Part shown: piece by piece, positions 48,670 through 61,311 of the stretch
Position numbering within the stretch: the first letter of the stretch is position 1
Layout of the letters: each line of letters begins with the position of its first letter
From: Cotesia glomerata
Lineage: Eukaryota > Arthropoda > Insecta > Hymenoptera > Braconidae
Reading direction: 5' to 3'
Assembly: GCF_020080835.1 (NCBI RefSeq)
Contig: NC_058159.1
Span: forward strand, 13,269,101 to 13,333,100
Length of the DNA stretch: 64,000 bases
Translations under genes and position numbers: made by a program
The notes under the pieces: generated by a model
The model's input: the letters and a program-made list of their open reading frames with translations, nothing else
What the model was told of the DNA's origin: nothing
Databases searched by the model: none

Positions 48670-50002
48670 CCCGGGAAAAAATGATCAGACCTGACCATGA
48701 AATTAGACCTGATCATGCCTGTTCATGTCTGAAGCGTCAAATACGCTCAGGCCTGTTCATGTCTGATCAGACCTGTTCATATCTGACGAGTTAAATACGC
48801 TCAGGTCTGATCACGCCTGTTCGTGTCTGATCAGGCCTGTTCATGTCTGAAGGGTAAAATACGCTCAAGTCTGATCAGGCCTGTTCATTTCTGATCAGGC
48901 CTGTCCATACCTATTCATGTCTGAAGGGTTAAATACGCTCATGTCTGATCAGGCCTGTCCATGCCTGTTCATGTCTGAAGTGTGAAATACGCTCAGGCCT
49001 GTTCATGCCTGTCTATGCCTAGAGAAGTTAATTAAATTTACCCTACGGTAGGTTTTTAATGATAACCAAAATACTTTTATTTATTAAATAATAAAATATA
49101 CCGTTTATTGATAATTTATAAATTTATCAATCGAAATTAATGTACACACACTGAACATATTCAAAAATTTTTTCTTAGTATATTTGGCCCTTAGCTTAAC
49201 ACTTCAGACATAAACAGACATAAACAGATCATACATGAACAGGCATGAGCAGGTCTAATTTCAGACCTGATCATTTTTTTCCAAGTAGATCTGATCAGAC
49301 TTGCATAGTCAGAGATGTAATAAAAATTTTTTCTTTGATGAAAAAAATTTTTTTGGACATCACATAATGTGCAAAATTATTTTTATCATTACGTTTAAAT
49401 AATTTTGAAATAAAAAATTTGTTACATTTCCTATGGGATGTTTTGCTCTTCTCTGCTCCTGCCTAATATTAAAATCATTACTTATTTTATTATTTAAATA
49501 AATGTGATGTTATAATGAGATTCGGTTAAATAAATAAATTAGGACTATCAAAATATATTATAAAATCAATTTTTATATTATATTTATGATAAACTCATTT
49601 GATACGTTATGTACTTCATAGAATTGTTGTCACATAAGATAGCAGCACAGCAAGTGGGAACTTCAAGGCGCACGGATATCACGAAAGTTAAGCAGCATTG
49701 AGCGTGGTTAGTAGTTGGATGGGTGACTCCTGGTGTTACGGCCGTACAATTATATGTAATCATTTTTTTTTAATTTTAATTCATTATAAAGAATTTCGTA
49801 TGACTCTATCAAGTACTATATCCATAAAATTAAGCAAAATAATTAATTAAAAGTAACAATGGGCTTTCAGACCTGACCATATCTGATCAGGCCTGATCAG
49901 GTAAATTCATGCCTGATCAGGCATGGTCATTTTTCATGTCTGATCAGGCCTGAAGACTCATGCCTGTTCATGTCTGATCAGGCCTGATCATTTTTTCCCG
50001 GG
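48670..50002. mobile_element. palindrome-rich element, CCCGGGAAAAAATGATCAG ends
   Basis: 1333 bp. Ends CCCGGGAAAAAATGATCAG / CTGATCATTTTTTCCCGGG, GT on both sides (48668-48669, 50003-50004). About 350 bases on the left hold ten or so copies of CTGATCAGGCCTGTTCATGYCTG and AAATACGCTCAGG units; a shorter set is on the right. TGATCATTTTTTTCC at about 49268-49282 looks like an inner copy of the right end, so an internal duplication is possible. No coding frame. Confidence 0.78.
49665..49750 (+). repeat. 5S rRNA-derived sequence
   Basis: GAAAGTTAAGCAGC and GGTTAGTAGTTGGATGGGTGAC match the internal control region of 5S rRNA genes (boxes A and C) with a few changes; the 5' third is poor and the molecule does not close properly. 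A 5S pseudogene or the head of a 5S-type SINE, located inside the palindrome-rich element. Confidence 0.7.
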
Positions 50003-50208
50003 GTGTGTTTATCTGAAAATAGGATAACACATATGCTATAAATATTTAAATAAATTTTTGTATAAAGAAAATAATACCGAATAAATTTTGACAATGAGAA
50101 ATAAAGTCTTTAAGAGAATGTTGTACAAGAAATTATTGCTGAGAATTTTTGTCGCGAGAAATTTTTGCATGAGAAAAAAGAGAAGGTCACCTGAATTTTC
50201 AATAATCA

Positions 50209-50341
50209 CCCTGATTTAGAAATCTAATTTGAAATGATTTGAAATTTAGTTAAAATGATTTAAATGCATCGGATTTGAATACTATATAGATATACAATTA
50301 ACATGAAAGTAATCATTTCAAATCATCTTTCTGAATCAGGG
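50209..50341. mobile_element. 133-bp MITE, CCCTGATT ends
   Basis: Ends CCCTGATTTAGAAA / TTTCTGAATCAGGG with arms of about 30 bases (including TTTGAAATGATTT), CA on both sides (50207-50208, 50342-50343). No coding capacity. Confidence 0.75.
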
Positions 50342-50625
50342 CAATGTCAATCTCGGTATAAAATCATTAACAAAATACTATTATTAAACAAATATATTCT
50401 TATACTAATGAATAATTGAACACGAATTGAAATTAGAAAATATTACAAATCACAAAAGCTTTACTTTTATTTTATTTATTTTTATCATTATTTAAAAATT
50501 TTCTAAAATATGTATATTGTGAACGGAAAAATGTTTGAAAACTAAATTGTCACAGGGATGAATTATCACAGATAAATTTTCAGAGGATGAATTGCTGGGA
50601 ATGAATTGTCTTGGGACCAATACGC

Positions 50626-50785
50626 GGCACACCTATATATGTTTATATATAGGGTCATAATAGCCAGGTATGATCAAATCTAAATTATATGCAGACTCAT
50701 ATATAATCAGATCTGATCATATATAGACTTATATATGATTATACACGGGGTTATAACAGCCAGGTATGATCAGATCGAATTATGT
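50626..50785. other. AT-rich GATCAGATC/TATATATGATTA repeats, left of solo LTR
   Basis: Two tandem versions of AACAGCCAGGTATGATCA-type units with TATATAATCAGATC words; the same type of sequence resumes at 52279-52440 after the LTR. Confidence 0.5.
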
Positions 50786-52274
50786 TGTAACAGGGTAAAA
50801 TATACCTTGCATTGATAAGTCACCAGATATCGATTGTGATGTCATATCACGGTTTAGTTGAATCGCGACTGGCGCCATCACACAAGTACTGACGATACCC
50901 CTTTGATAGCGCGAAACTTAACATTAAATTTTTATAATTATAAGAAAACTTTTGGGAAAACCCGACAATCTAGGTCTAGACTTTTAGCTATTAGTAAAAA
51001 AGTTTATTGTTAAAATGTATTTTTACTCTCTTAAAATTCAGCACAATAGACTAAGAATAATAAGATAGAAAAAAGGATTAAGCCATAAATATATAAATTT
51101 ACTACCTAATTGCTCTCGACTTAAGTAATTATAGAAATTAGAAAATATATTTTAATCTCCTAAGAAATATAACATGTTGTATAAAAAAATGCGAGAAGAT
51201 AGTCTGAGCCGATTAGTGACCCTCATTTATGACGAGTCCAGTTCAACCACTCAGTCCAGTAAATTCCCAGGGATGATGAGACTTCGGACAACTCTGCTGG
51301 CGATCCCAGGTAGTTCAACAACGGTCGGAAAGGACGAGTACCTGAGTGAGAGCATAGTTAGGACCCAGTAGGAAGGATAAGGACCAATCGACGTTGCCAA
51401 AAGGCCAGTACAGCGGAATATTCGGATGGTAGGGAGAGTCGCCCCCGCCACATCTAGTGCTATGAGTCGGACTTAGATATATTTGAGAAAAATCAGAATA
51501 GTATTCGAGCTCAGACTTATCACCTCGTTTCTAATTTTGTGTAAAGTCTTTTGAATATATACTTCGATTCAGTTAACTTAACTCCGTTCAATTATTTATT
51601 TAATTTATATTCACTTTATATCATTTTCCTCATCCTACAAGTTCCCGTTGATAAAGTTGAGTATTTCAATATTCCTGGGCGAATCAAAGACCACGTCGGC
51701 AACTTTAAATTTAAATAAAGATTTCTATCGTTGTCCGCCAGGAGGAGGACTTAACACGATAATTGTGCAACGCAGCACTGGCGCATCTCGATAGTCAGGC
51801 ATTTTAGGTAGTGGGGAGAGGGTCGATGGGCCGGGAGCCGAGTGCAAGCGATGTTAAATATTTGTTAATTATTTCTAATTAATAAATTATAAAATACTAA
51901 TCCAATTGGTACGTCTAGGAATATTATTGCGGTTGGGAAAACAGTGGATATATCCCCGAGAGTAACCAGTGACGACGAGGACGCTAGCAGAACAAAGGAG
52001 TAGCTGTAGTTTGATGGAAGAGAGTTTGTCGATTTACAAGGTACTCGGTTATGTCTCGTGGGCGAAAATTTGACTGTGGTTAGTACCCAGTCTAATTTCC
52101 TCTTCTGGGCAAGATTTTATTTGCTTAAAAGAAGTGGATTAAATTAAAATAATTAGTGGTAAAAAAATAATTTAAAATTTAACATCTAATAATAATCTCA
52201 TGGTATTGGTAATTAACATCTAATTAATAAATAAGGCTGCTTTTGAACGGGGATAATAAAAACTCCCCGTTACA
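50786..52274. mobile_element. 1.49-kb solo LTR
   Basis: TGTAACAGGGTAAAA...AACTCCCCGTTACA, flanked by ATGT at 50782-50785 and 52275-52278. The first and last dozen bases are an imperfect inverted pair. A GC-richer block lies at 51720-52090. No frame of significance. It shares TGTAAC start and 4-bp duplication with the LTR at 46946-47659 but no other similarity was noticed. Confidence 0.85.
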
Positions 52275-52441
52275 ATGTATAGGCTTATATATAATCCCAT
52301 GTATAATTATGTATAATTTTATATATGATTACATGTAATTATATATGATTATGTATATATCATCATATATAATCATATATAATTAGACAAAAACTTTTAT
52401 AATTAGACAAAAACTTCATCGGGACTGATCAAAAAAATCTG

Positions 52442-53438
52442 TCAAACGGTTGACCCTAAAGGCCATCCCTGCAACTTCCCGCTAATTCCATATCTAAGCG
52501 CTTAAAATTGCATTTATGAATTGCTCTTCGAGCTCAAAAATATAATTTGTTTGTTATTTCGAGCTCTCTGAACTCATAGAGTTAGCTGTTCTAAGCTTTC
52601 GAGCTCAAAAGTCTGATAGAAGTTTAATAAAAAGTATTTTTTGAATTTTCAAACTGCAATAATTTCTGAATAAATGAACTAATTTTCACGCGGTTGGCAG
52701 TATTCCACGCAGTTTTTTTAATTCTATAATATACTTTTAAACACAAACTGATCGAACCGAAAATTTTAGAGAAATTAAAAAAATTCACTTTTTCCGAATT
52801 TTTTCGTCAACGATAACTCACGAACCAATTAACCGATTTTCACTTTGTGTGTAGCGATCAAAGTGGTTTTTTAGGCTTCAATAATTATTTCATTTCATCA
52901 AAAACGATTTACAAAGAAATGTCGAAGTTATGTGAAAAAAACACTTTTTTCGAAATTTTTCGTTTTCGATAACTCTCGAACAAATCAACCGATTTTGACG
53001 GGACTGGTGGCAATCGACGTTGTTTTTTCAAACAAAAACAGATTAGTTTTTGGAATCGATCGGTAAAGCCGTTTAGAAGTTATTCCAAAAAAACGATTTT
53101 TTGAAAATTTTATTTTCGAGATTTTTTAATATCTAGCGAACCGAATCGATTCAAATTTCTACGAAATTTAATGGCAATGATACTCTTTGGATCGCTACCT
53201 ATTTCGATCCGATCGTCCAAGCTGTTCAAAAGTAATAAGAGGTTTACATACATACACACATACACACACAAACACACATACATACAGCCGCACGGACACC
53301 ATCGCGGGAATACTCAGGGAAGCTTCCTTTGACCTTAAAACATCGAGATCTACTGAAAACTCGATTTTCGCAAAACGGGGTGAAACCAATAACTTCCTGA
53401 ATTTCAAAAAATTTTAAATTTTTCTTAACGGGAAGTTA
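52442..53438 (+). repeat. CA-containing repeat family, copy C (most complete)
   Basis: About 1 kb. Order: ACGGTTGACCC, GGCCATCCCTGCAACTTCCCGCTAA, GAGCTC palindromes, several NNAACTTTTGAA / CGAACCAATTAACCGATTTT-like units, TAATAAGAGGTTTACATAC, a short CA/CATA tract (53250-53285), GGACACCATCG, CTCGATTTTCGCAAAACGGGG, and the end CTTAACGGGAAGTT. The AACTTCCCGCTAA near the left and TTAACGGGAAGTT at the right are inverted to each other. Here the tract is short and free of any R1-clade insertion, so this is an empty site. Confidence 0.82.
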
Positions 53439-53488
53439 AAAATGTTCAAGACACAATGATTTCGTACATCAAGAACAACAAACAATCG

Positions 53489-53956
53489 CTAAATTTTTAT
53501 ATCCCGGAATTTCATAGCGGGTATTACCACCATCTCACGACTCACAGAGTTGTCGAATTCATTTGGTTTTGTCCCAACGTAACCACTTTTGAACCAAGAA
53601 TATTTGAAAAGATCTGTGTATCGAGGAGATGAGGGCTGATTGTGAGTAAGTGACTGTAACTTAATGATATTATTTCTCAAATGTAAATTTAAATCATGAC
53701 CCATTAAAATTACACTGTCAGAAAAATGCTTGACAAAGTTTTTCCATATTTTAAATCCGAAGACATCAAGTGGTTGAAAATTTTCAGTTTTTTCTTTTGG
53801 TATGATTATTATTTCCACATCCTTATCAGATAATTTGACAGCAGTTACAGCTTCTGGACAATGTTCAGTCCACGAATCCAATAACAATAAATTTTTTAAA
53901 AATACATTTGGAAAAAAAATTAGGAAAACGGTTGACCCTGAAGGCCATCCCTGCAA
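53489..53956 (-). pseudogene. DDE transposase C-terminal fragment
   Basis: Minus-strand frame of 155 residues whose first dozen come from the neighbouring repeat. The rest shows LLLDSWTEHCP and, about 45 residues on, ENFQPLDVFGFKIWKNFVKHF, which look like the second and third catalytic blocks of a Tc1/mariner-pogo type transposase (QPLD). No N-terminal DNA-binding part. It lies between the right end of repeat copy C and the left end of copy D; whether it is linked to that repeat family is not known. Confidence 0.55.
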
Positions 53957-54143
53957 CTTCCCGCTAATTCCATACTTAGGCGCTTAAAATCGCACCAATG
54001 ACGTTTTTGAGCTCTTCGAGCTCAAAAATACAATTTATGGGTTATTTTGAGCTTTCCGAGCTCAAGATGATTGCTTTCCTATGCTTTTGAGCTCTTCGAG
54101 CTCTGATAGAGATTTGATAAGACACTATTTTTTGAATTTTTAA

Positions 54144-55879
54144 GGGCGGGGTAAGGGTTTTCACTTTCGAAAAATCGATTTTTTTTTGTTTTATCTTATT
54201 GTTTAACATTTCAAGAATATGTCCTCAAAATTTTAATCCGATCTAAGCAATATTCTTGAAGTTATTGTTTAATTAGTCTCGGGGCCTTTAACGCTCTAAC
54301 TCTAACAGCTACAGGCGGTTGGGATTGCAGTGCAGCTGTCGAGCAGGTATACAGGTTATTCATTGCTATTGTCCTGATCCCATATCCAGTTTTAGAAATA
54401 TTTCATTTAATAAAGCCAGGTAACTAAAACCATATAGATATATTTTATATTTGTATGTTTACTATACACTACATTATTTTAAAAAAAGAAACGAGCTTCA
54501 GTTAGTGGTTAGACGTTCGACCGTGCACTTGTAATTTTATTTTTTCAAAAAATTTCCTGAGCAAAAATGCCGAGAGTAAGTAAAATTTCGCGAGAAGACC
54601 GTCAAAGTGGAAGGACCTATTTGTGTCGATCAAAAAAAAGATCAAACCCGAATAAAAAAATAAAAGATGAGGCTACCACCAAAAATGCTTCGGCGAAGAA
54701 AATAAAACTAAATACAAGTGCTAGTGTACCGGAAGATGTTGAAAAACATTTTAGAATCATAGATTTTTTGCTTGTGTTTTCAACCATCGCAAGTTTAGTA
54801 AAATGTGCTCAGTGTGATGGTTCAATCGAGTTCAAGAGCTGTAAAAAAGAAGGACTTGGCTTCCAAATCCAAGTCAAATGTACAAATTGTGATCTACGCT
54901 TTATACCGTCGAGTGAGAAAACTGGTCATCGCTATGAAATCAACACTCGTTTTGCCTTTGTAATGCGTACATTAGGTTTGGGTTTAGCAGGCTGCAATAA
55001 ATTTTGCGGGCTCATGGACATATCAAGTAGTTTTCTATCAAAACAATCTTATTTGAAGGTGCTGGTGCTCTTCTCTGTCTGACATGGACGTCAGTGTCGG
55101 CCCAAGCGCTCACGAGTATGCATCATCTACGGACAGCAATCGCATTGATAGGGCCGAGTTCCAAGCTGTGCAGCAGAGCAAAGAAGCCAGAATAAAACGA
55201 AGACTTGAAAAAAACAGGCTGAAGGCATCGACAATGCTGAAGGATGTGTGCTGTATAGAGCTGGAATTGATGATTCTGTGTAAGTTTAAAAAAAAATTTT
55301 TTTTCTTCACTTTTTTGCTTCATAAACTTTAAACGCGTTTTTCTCAAAACTACTTTTTCAAAGTCCGTGTTCACTGCCATTTGAAAACTACTCGACCGAT
55401 TCATTTCAAACTTTGTACACATTTTCTTCATATGAAATACCTCCTCCCTACGTTTAGTAAAAATTTTTTTTTTAACATTAAGGGTGTTTCCCACCCACAA
55501 AATGGCGGAAATTTTAGTCGAAAATAACGGTTCACACTTTAGATGGCCGCCAAAAATTTTGAAATTAAAAAAAAACAATCAGAGAACGTTGGGGGAAAGA
55601 TTTGTTTATAATTTAACTAAATTTTTATGGTTTTTGATTTTCAGATAATTTCCGGCCGAGTTACAGTGAACACCGCAAATTGTTTTTTTTTCAAGACGTC
55701 CTGGGGGAAGCTCTGTCACGGGCTAATGGTTTAATATTTTTGCATGAAAAATTTACAGAACATAGTCAGAACTATGCTCAATAATGTATAGAAGGTTTGA
55801 ATAAAATTGCTCAATCGATATTTGAGATAAAAAATCACAAAAAAAGTGTTTTTTTTACGCTGAAACCCTTACCCCTCGC
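54144..55879 (+). mobile_element. TTAA-flanked DNA transposon, Kolobok-like, internally deleted
   Basis: 1736 bp, ends GGGCGGGGTAAGGGTTTTCA / TGAAACCCTTACCCCTCGC, TTAA at 54140-54143 and 55880-55883. Other copies of the host repeat show the uninterrupted sequence. Carries the first and last parts of a transposase. Confidence 0.82.
54567..55279 (+). pseudogene. transposase remnant, N- and C-terminal ends (Kolobok-like)
   Basis: ATG start, basic N-terminus (MPRVSKISREDRQSGR), then a zinc-binding-like block CAQCDGSIEF...VKCTNCDLRF and INTRFAFVMRTLGLGLAGCNKFCGLMD, which is well kept in this family. The frame ends at 55082. Two bases later another frame carries the C-terminal tail (DVSVGPSAHEYASSTDSNRID ... 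AGIDDS), equivalent to the tail of the fragment at 30575-31096. The central catalytic part is missing. Product not functional. Confidence 0.7.
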
Positions 55880-56342
55880 TTAAACCGCAATAACTTTTGA
55901 ATGAATAAACCGATTTCACGCGGTTGGCAGCATTCGACGCAGTTTTTCAAGCCTCACAAAGAATCTTAAATTTTGAATTGATCGCGCTAGGAATTTCGGA
56001 GTTATTCCGAAAAAACACTTTTTTCGGTTTTCTTTCGTTCACGATATCTCTCGAACGAATCAATCGATTTCGACCGGACTGGTGGCGATCGACGTAGTTT
56101 TTTGAGGTTAAGAGCTGATTAGTTTTTGGAATTGAACCATCAAGCCGTTTAAAAGTTATTCCAAAAAAAACACATTTGAAAAAAATTTTTTTTTTCAGTT
56201 TTTTGAAGATTTCTCCAAATCTATTGATCTGAATCGGTCCAAATAGTTTTCAAAATCTAAGTTTGGTCAAGCCCTTTCAAATGGCACCAACCGAAATGAA
56301 ATCGGTCAAGCCGTTCAATAGTTATAAGCGGTTCACATACTT

Positions 56343-56466
<124 letters not shown>

Positions 56467-56607
56467 CGTGTCGGGCTTGCTGGGTCCCGCATCGGGCGCC
56501 TCCTCAGGTGGCGGATAGGGGAATGCCCGGCATATCTGCACGTCAGATGCGTCGGGTACCGAGGAAACAGAATACTCGGGGTGGACCAAAACCTAGCAAA
56601 AGATGAT

Positions 56608-58083
56608 ATGGAAATGTCAGAAGATTTTCAAACATCGTTTACAGTACAGAGGATGGATACCTCAGTGCCGGCGAGAGAAGGCGTGCAAACGGGCCTAAAC
56701 TTGTCGTTATCAAGCGACCGTTTGAACAGTGGAGTAGACCCCATGGCTCTGCTGTCTAGCAATGCTAGCAAGGTTACAGGGAGTACGAAATCAGCCCAGA
56801 TGGCGGAGAACGGACAGCTGAGCAACATTCCTTCAAAAAGTGGAGGACCTTTTGCTCCTGCCACTAATCAAACCCACCGAGGTAGAATGAACTCTCTACC
56901 GACCGTCACCGGCCAACAGTCACCAATGGAGAGGCTCGGCAACAAGATTGATGAGTTAGCCGACTTCATAAAAGACAAAAAGAATCTCCACCATGAGATC
57001 AGAAAATTGGTTTCGTCTATTAGTACGGCATATAGGCTGGCCAACAAATCACCAACGAAGTCGGCGTCAACGACTCAAACATCTCCGAGTCTGAACAAAA
57101 AATCACAGCCACCTCTGACCACTCCTAAGAAATTACCACAGCAAGGAGATGGCAACAAGAAGAGGCCGCTGTCCACGCCCAGCCCTTCCTCAGATATTGA
57201 CAAGCCAGCACAGAAAAAGACAGCCCGGGATGATACCTGGACCAAAGTGACTCGGCAAAACAAGAAAAAGAAAGAACAGGAGCCAGTGACTCAAACTGCT
57301 ACAGCCCAAGACCAGCCAAACAGCGGTGGCTCCAAGAAACCAAGGAGGAAGAAGACAAGAACTAAAGCTGTCCTAGTCCAACCAGCTGAAGGGCGAACAT
57401 ACGCCGATCTCCTGAAGGAAATCAAGGCCAAGGTAAGCCCTGTCGAGACGGGCGTAAACATAAGGTCTATTAAAAAGACGAAACACGGAGGCGTTCTCCT
57501 TGAAATGGCTCGAAAGTCCGAAGACAGCAAGGCATTCACCGATGCAGTAAGGGCAGCCACTGCAAACATCGGCACAGTCAAGACGCTAACACCAACAACA
57601 ACGATCGAGATCCTCGACTTAGATGAAATCTCTACCGAGAGCGAAGTCCGTGAAGCACTCAAACGTGAATTCACTGACAACCTGGAGGTCAAACGGGTAA
57701 ATTTGACAAAACCCACACCACGAGGTAATCGGGCAGCCTTCTGCGAACTAGACGAGCCCAATGCGATTAAGGCCCTTGACAAGGCCCGTATACGGATCGG
57801 TTTGGTGAACTGTCGTATACGCCCAGTAGTAAAAGTAACACGTTGTTTTAAATGTCTTGGTTATGGACACCAAACACGTCAGTGTGCGGGACCAGACAGA
57901 AGCAGGTGCTGCTACAAATGTGGCGGAGAGAACCACAAGGCCGTAAACTGCACGGAGAAGTTAAAATGCTTCCTTTGTGCTTCGGACAAAGATGCCCAGG
58001 ATAGTCTATGCCATATTTCTGGCACTGGAGCGTGTAAGGCATTCCGCAAAGCACTTGCAGAAGCCATGAAAGGTCAGAAATGA
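56608..58083 (+). CDS. ORF1 (nucleic-acid-binding protein) of R1-clade element 2
   Basis: I place the start at the ATG at 56608 (MEMSEDFQTSF), about 145 bases into the element; the frame is open further back through the CA tract, but that part is repeat. 491 residues. Pro/Ser/Thr/Lys-rich first half with a helical ERLGNKIDELADFIKDKKN stretch, basic KKPRRKKTRTK, the R1-type core (EILDLDEISTESEVREALK), and zinc knuckles CFKCLGYGHQTRQC, CYKCGGENHKAVNC and CFLCASDKD...C. Ends in TGA at 58081-58083, overlapping ORF2. Intact, so possibly still able to make an RNA-binding protein. Confidence 0.88.
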   Translation: MEMSEDFQTSFTVQRMDTSVPAREGVQTGLNLSLSSDRLNSGVDPMALLSSNASKVTGSTKSAQMAENGQLSNIPSKSGGPFAPATNQTHRGRMNSLPTVTGQQSPMERLGNKIDELADFIKDKKNLHHEIRKLVSSISTAYRLANKSPTKSASTTQTSPSLNKKSQPPLTTPKKLPQQGDGNKKRPLSTPSPSSDIDKPAQKKTARDDTWTKVTRQNKKKKEQEPVTQTATAQDQPNSGGSKKPRRKKTRTKAVLVQPAEGRTYADLLKEIKAKVSPVETGVNIRSIKKTKHGGVLLEMARKSEDSKAFTDAVRAATANIGTVKTLTPTTTIEILDLDEISTESEVREALKREFTDNLEVKRVNLTKPTPRGNRAAFCELDEPNAIKALDKARIRIGLVNCRIRPVVKVTRCFKCLGYGHQTRQCAGPDRSRCCYKCGGENHKAVNCTEKLKCFLCASDKDAQDSLCHISGTGACKAFRKALAEAMKGQK

Positions 58084-61080
58084 CACGCATACTACAAGGC
58101 AACCTGAATAGGTGCGCCTTGGCGCAAAACCTGCTGCGCCAGCGTGTTTTCGAAGATAAAATTGACGTCTGCTTTATCTGCGAGCAATATCTAAACATCG
58201 AAGGTAAAACATGGTTCGCAGACGAAACGGGCACGGCAGCAATTTGGATTGTGAACACAAAGAACGTTACCGTCAACAACAGCGGAGGTGGAGCAGGTTT
58301 TGTCTGGATTCAAACCCCCACAACCTACTTCATGAGCGTCTATCTCTCACCTAACGAAGGGATTAGTGTGTTCCGACAGAAACTCGCAAATATAGAAGAT
58401 GCGGTCACTAAGTTCGACGGCGAAGTTATCGTAGCTGGTGACTTCAATGCTAAATCGGCTGAATGGGGCGCTGATTTCTCCGACACCAGAGGCAACGAGG
58501 TCGCTGACGTCGTGGCTAGACTCGACCTCATAGTGCTAAATACTGGGAGCACCACGACTTTCAGAAGACCGGGGTACCAAGAGTCCATCCTCGACATTTC
58601 GTTGGCGACTCCAAAAATTGCCAACATGATTGAAAACTGGACAGTATCCGAAAAATACAGTGGCAGTGATCACCAGTTCGTGACATTTAACGTTGGATTG
58701 GCATCTGCTCCGGTACCACAACACGACCTTTCTAAGCGAAAGTGGAATGTCAGGAAGCTTGATCCAGAGGCACTGCGAGCTTCACTTGCACGGAGCTGGT
58801 CTACCCTTCAGAACAACCCGACTCCGGATACTTGCAGCGAGACAGAAAGGACAGTACTAAATACGATGAAGGAGATTTCCGCCGCATGTGACGCCTCTAT
58901 GCCGCGGTTGAAAAACCGGAGTTTTCGCAGGCCGGCGTACTGGTGGTCAACAGACATAGCGGAACTTCGCAAAATGTGCCATCAACTACGTCGCCGCGCA
59001 ACGAGAGCCGCCAAACGCTCCCCAAGCCAGGACTTGTATTCAAAAGAGTACAAGCAGGCCAAAAAGATGCTAAATCGAGCCATCAAAGCAAGTGAAGCAA
59101 AGTTGTGGAAAGAGATCTGCAACGATCTCGACAATGACATCTGGGGTAAAGCCTACCACACCAATTGTCGCCAAACGACTTGGAAAGGCTTCACCAGAGG
59201 CGCCGAAGTCTCCAGCCTTAATGGATAGCATCGTAGCGGAGCTTTTCCCCAAACACCCGCCGCGGGAGAAGAAACACTACACTAAAAACAACGAAGTAAC
59301 GCCCTTCACAACTAAGGAACTACAAGACGCGGCCAAGTCACTCAAAACAGGAAAGGCACCTGGACCTGATGGCATCCCGGCATCGGTGATCAAGATTATA
59401 GCCCTGGAATACCCAGACTTACTCCCGAACACCTACAACGCATGCTTGGCAACTGGCACCTTTTCCGCGGTCTGGAAACGGCAGAGATTGGTTCTCTTAG
59501 ACAAAGGTAAGGGAACCCCCATAACACCTTCGTCGTTTAGACCACTCTGTATGCTAGACATTGCTGGAAAACTGCTCGAGAAGCTCATACAAGGGAGACT
59601 TCGCGACGACATCGACCGTGCTGGAGGTTTTGCCACCAACCAGCATGGCTTCCGGAAAGGTCATTCGACAGTCGGAGCGATCAAGAAAGTCATAAAGACA
59701 GCAACACAAGCATGGTCTGGTAGCCTCAAAGCTCGTAAAGTATGTCTTCTCCTCACGCTAGATGTCAAAAACGCATTTAACAGCGCAAATTGGGGAGACA
59801 TTTTAGACGCTCTGGAGCACAAGTTTGACGCGGAGCCAGAAAATCTGGCACTAGTCGACAACTACCTTGACGATAGAAAGCTAATAGTGGAAACTACTGA
59901 AGGCCCACAAGAATACGCCATAACGGCTGGCGTGCCGCAAGGCTCAATAATGGGGCCTGATCTATGGAACGCAGACTACGACGAGCTTCTTGAAATCCCG
60001 TTGCCAGAGCAAGTAGAGCTAACAGGCTTTGCAGACGACGTTGCAGCCACTATAGTGGCGGACAGCGTGGAAGAGGCCGAACTGCTAGTTCGGGAAACCA
60101 TCGACACCGTCGAGACTTGGCTCGATAAGCATCACCTGAAACTCGCCAAACAGAAAACCGAGATGGTCGTTTTGACCCGTCAAAAATGGTTTCCAAAACC
60201 ATTCGCTATGGACATGGGAGGAACAACGCTGACGTCAACAAAGGGCCCTGTGGTATCTAGGGGTAATGATAGACGAGAAACTATCTTTCCGTGAACACCT
60301 CGACAGTGCATGCAAGAAAGCCAGCAAGACTGTGTCTAGCCTAGCACGAATTATGACCAACACCATGGGACCAAGAACAAAAAAAAAGAGAAGAGTTCTT
60401 CTAGAAGCAGTCCACTCGGTACTGCTTTATGGAGCGGAGATATGGGCAGACATATTAAAGCAGAAGACCTACCGGCGAAAGATCGCAGCAGTACAGCGGC
60501 GAGGCGCTCTCAGGGTTGCCTGCGCCTACCGCACAGTTTCCGAAGCGGCTGTATTGGTCATTGCAGGAGCCGCGCCCATCGACCTATTAGCGTTCGAAAG
60601 AGCAAAACTCTATGACGCTAAAAACAGTGATGATAACATGAAGGACGCAAGAACGAGGATAAAGGCGGAAACGCAGCAAGAGTGGCAGGACCGATGGACA
60701 TCGGGAGAGACGGGCAGATGGACGGCGCGCCTGATCCCAAACATCAACGTCTGGCTCTCTCGGAAGCACGGGGATACGGACTTTTCCTGACCCAGCTATT
60801 GACGGGACATGGGCAGTTCAATGCCTATCTTTTCAAGATGGGTTTGCACAGCACACCAACGTGCAAATACTGCCCGGATAAAATCGACGACTCCGAACAC
60901 ACATTCTTCGAGTGTGCTCGATAGAAGGACTACAGAAGAAACACTGAAGAGATCATAGGCACCAGGCTCTCCCCCTCAAGCCTGGTGACCTATATGATCA
61001 AACAAGAGGAAAACTGGTCAGCTGTTGCAGTTTATGCACAGCACCTCCTGAAAGACAAAATCGCAGAAAGGGACCAGTAG
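58080..61080 (+). pseudogene. ORF2 (endonuclease and reverse transcriptase) of R1-clade element 2
   Basis: Endonuclease: QGNLNRC, CEQY, AGDFNAKSAEWG, ILDISLA and SGSDHQFVTF all present. RT: HGFRKGHST, TLDVKNAFNSANWG, GVPQGSIMGPDLW and catalytic GFADDVA near 60030. C-terminal CKYCPDKIDDSEHTFFEC. Lesions: frame changes near 59155 (linker), near 60245 (GGGCCC, one G too many, before WYLGVM) and near 60776; TAG at 60922-60924 probably for Trp. The frame then ends at TAG 61078-61080. Not expressible as one protein. Confidence 0.88.
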
Positions 61081-61311
61081 CCAGGAGTAGGCGTCGTGAG
61101 ACGCAGCACGACTGGATTGAAGTAATGCTAACGCGGTTCCAATCCAGTCCTCCCCGTACCATCTAGGGGAGAGGGGAAGAGGAATGTTTTTTTTAGTGGG
61201 TAAAAATCTCCACACTACCGACTATCGATATCTGCCGGAAGATGGGCGGCAGAGTTAACGATACCGGTGTCTTTTGAAGATCTTTTTTCGTACCTCTTTA
61301 TAAAAAAAAAA

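Noticed and set aside
49665..49750. Functional 5S rRNA gene
   Set aside because: Only the internal region matches; the 5' part and terminal stem do not.
48640..50010. CRISPR-like array, because of regularly spaced CTGATCAGG repeats
   Set aside because: Eukaryotic context, repeats of variable spacing, non-unique spacers made of related words, and bounded by terminal inverted repeats.
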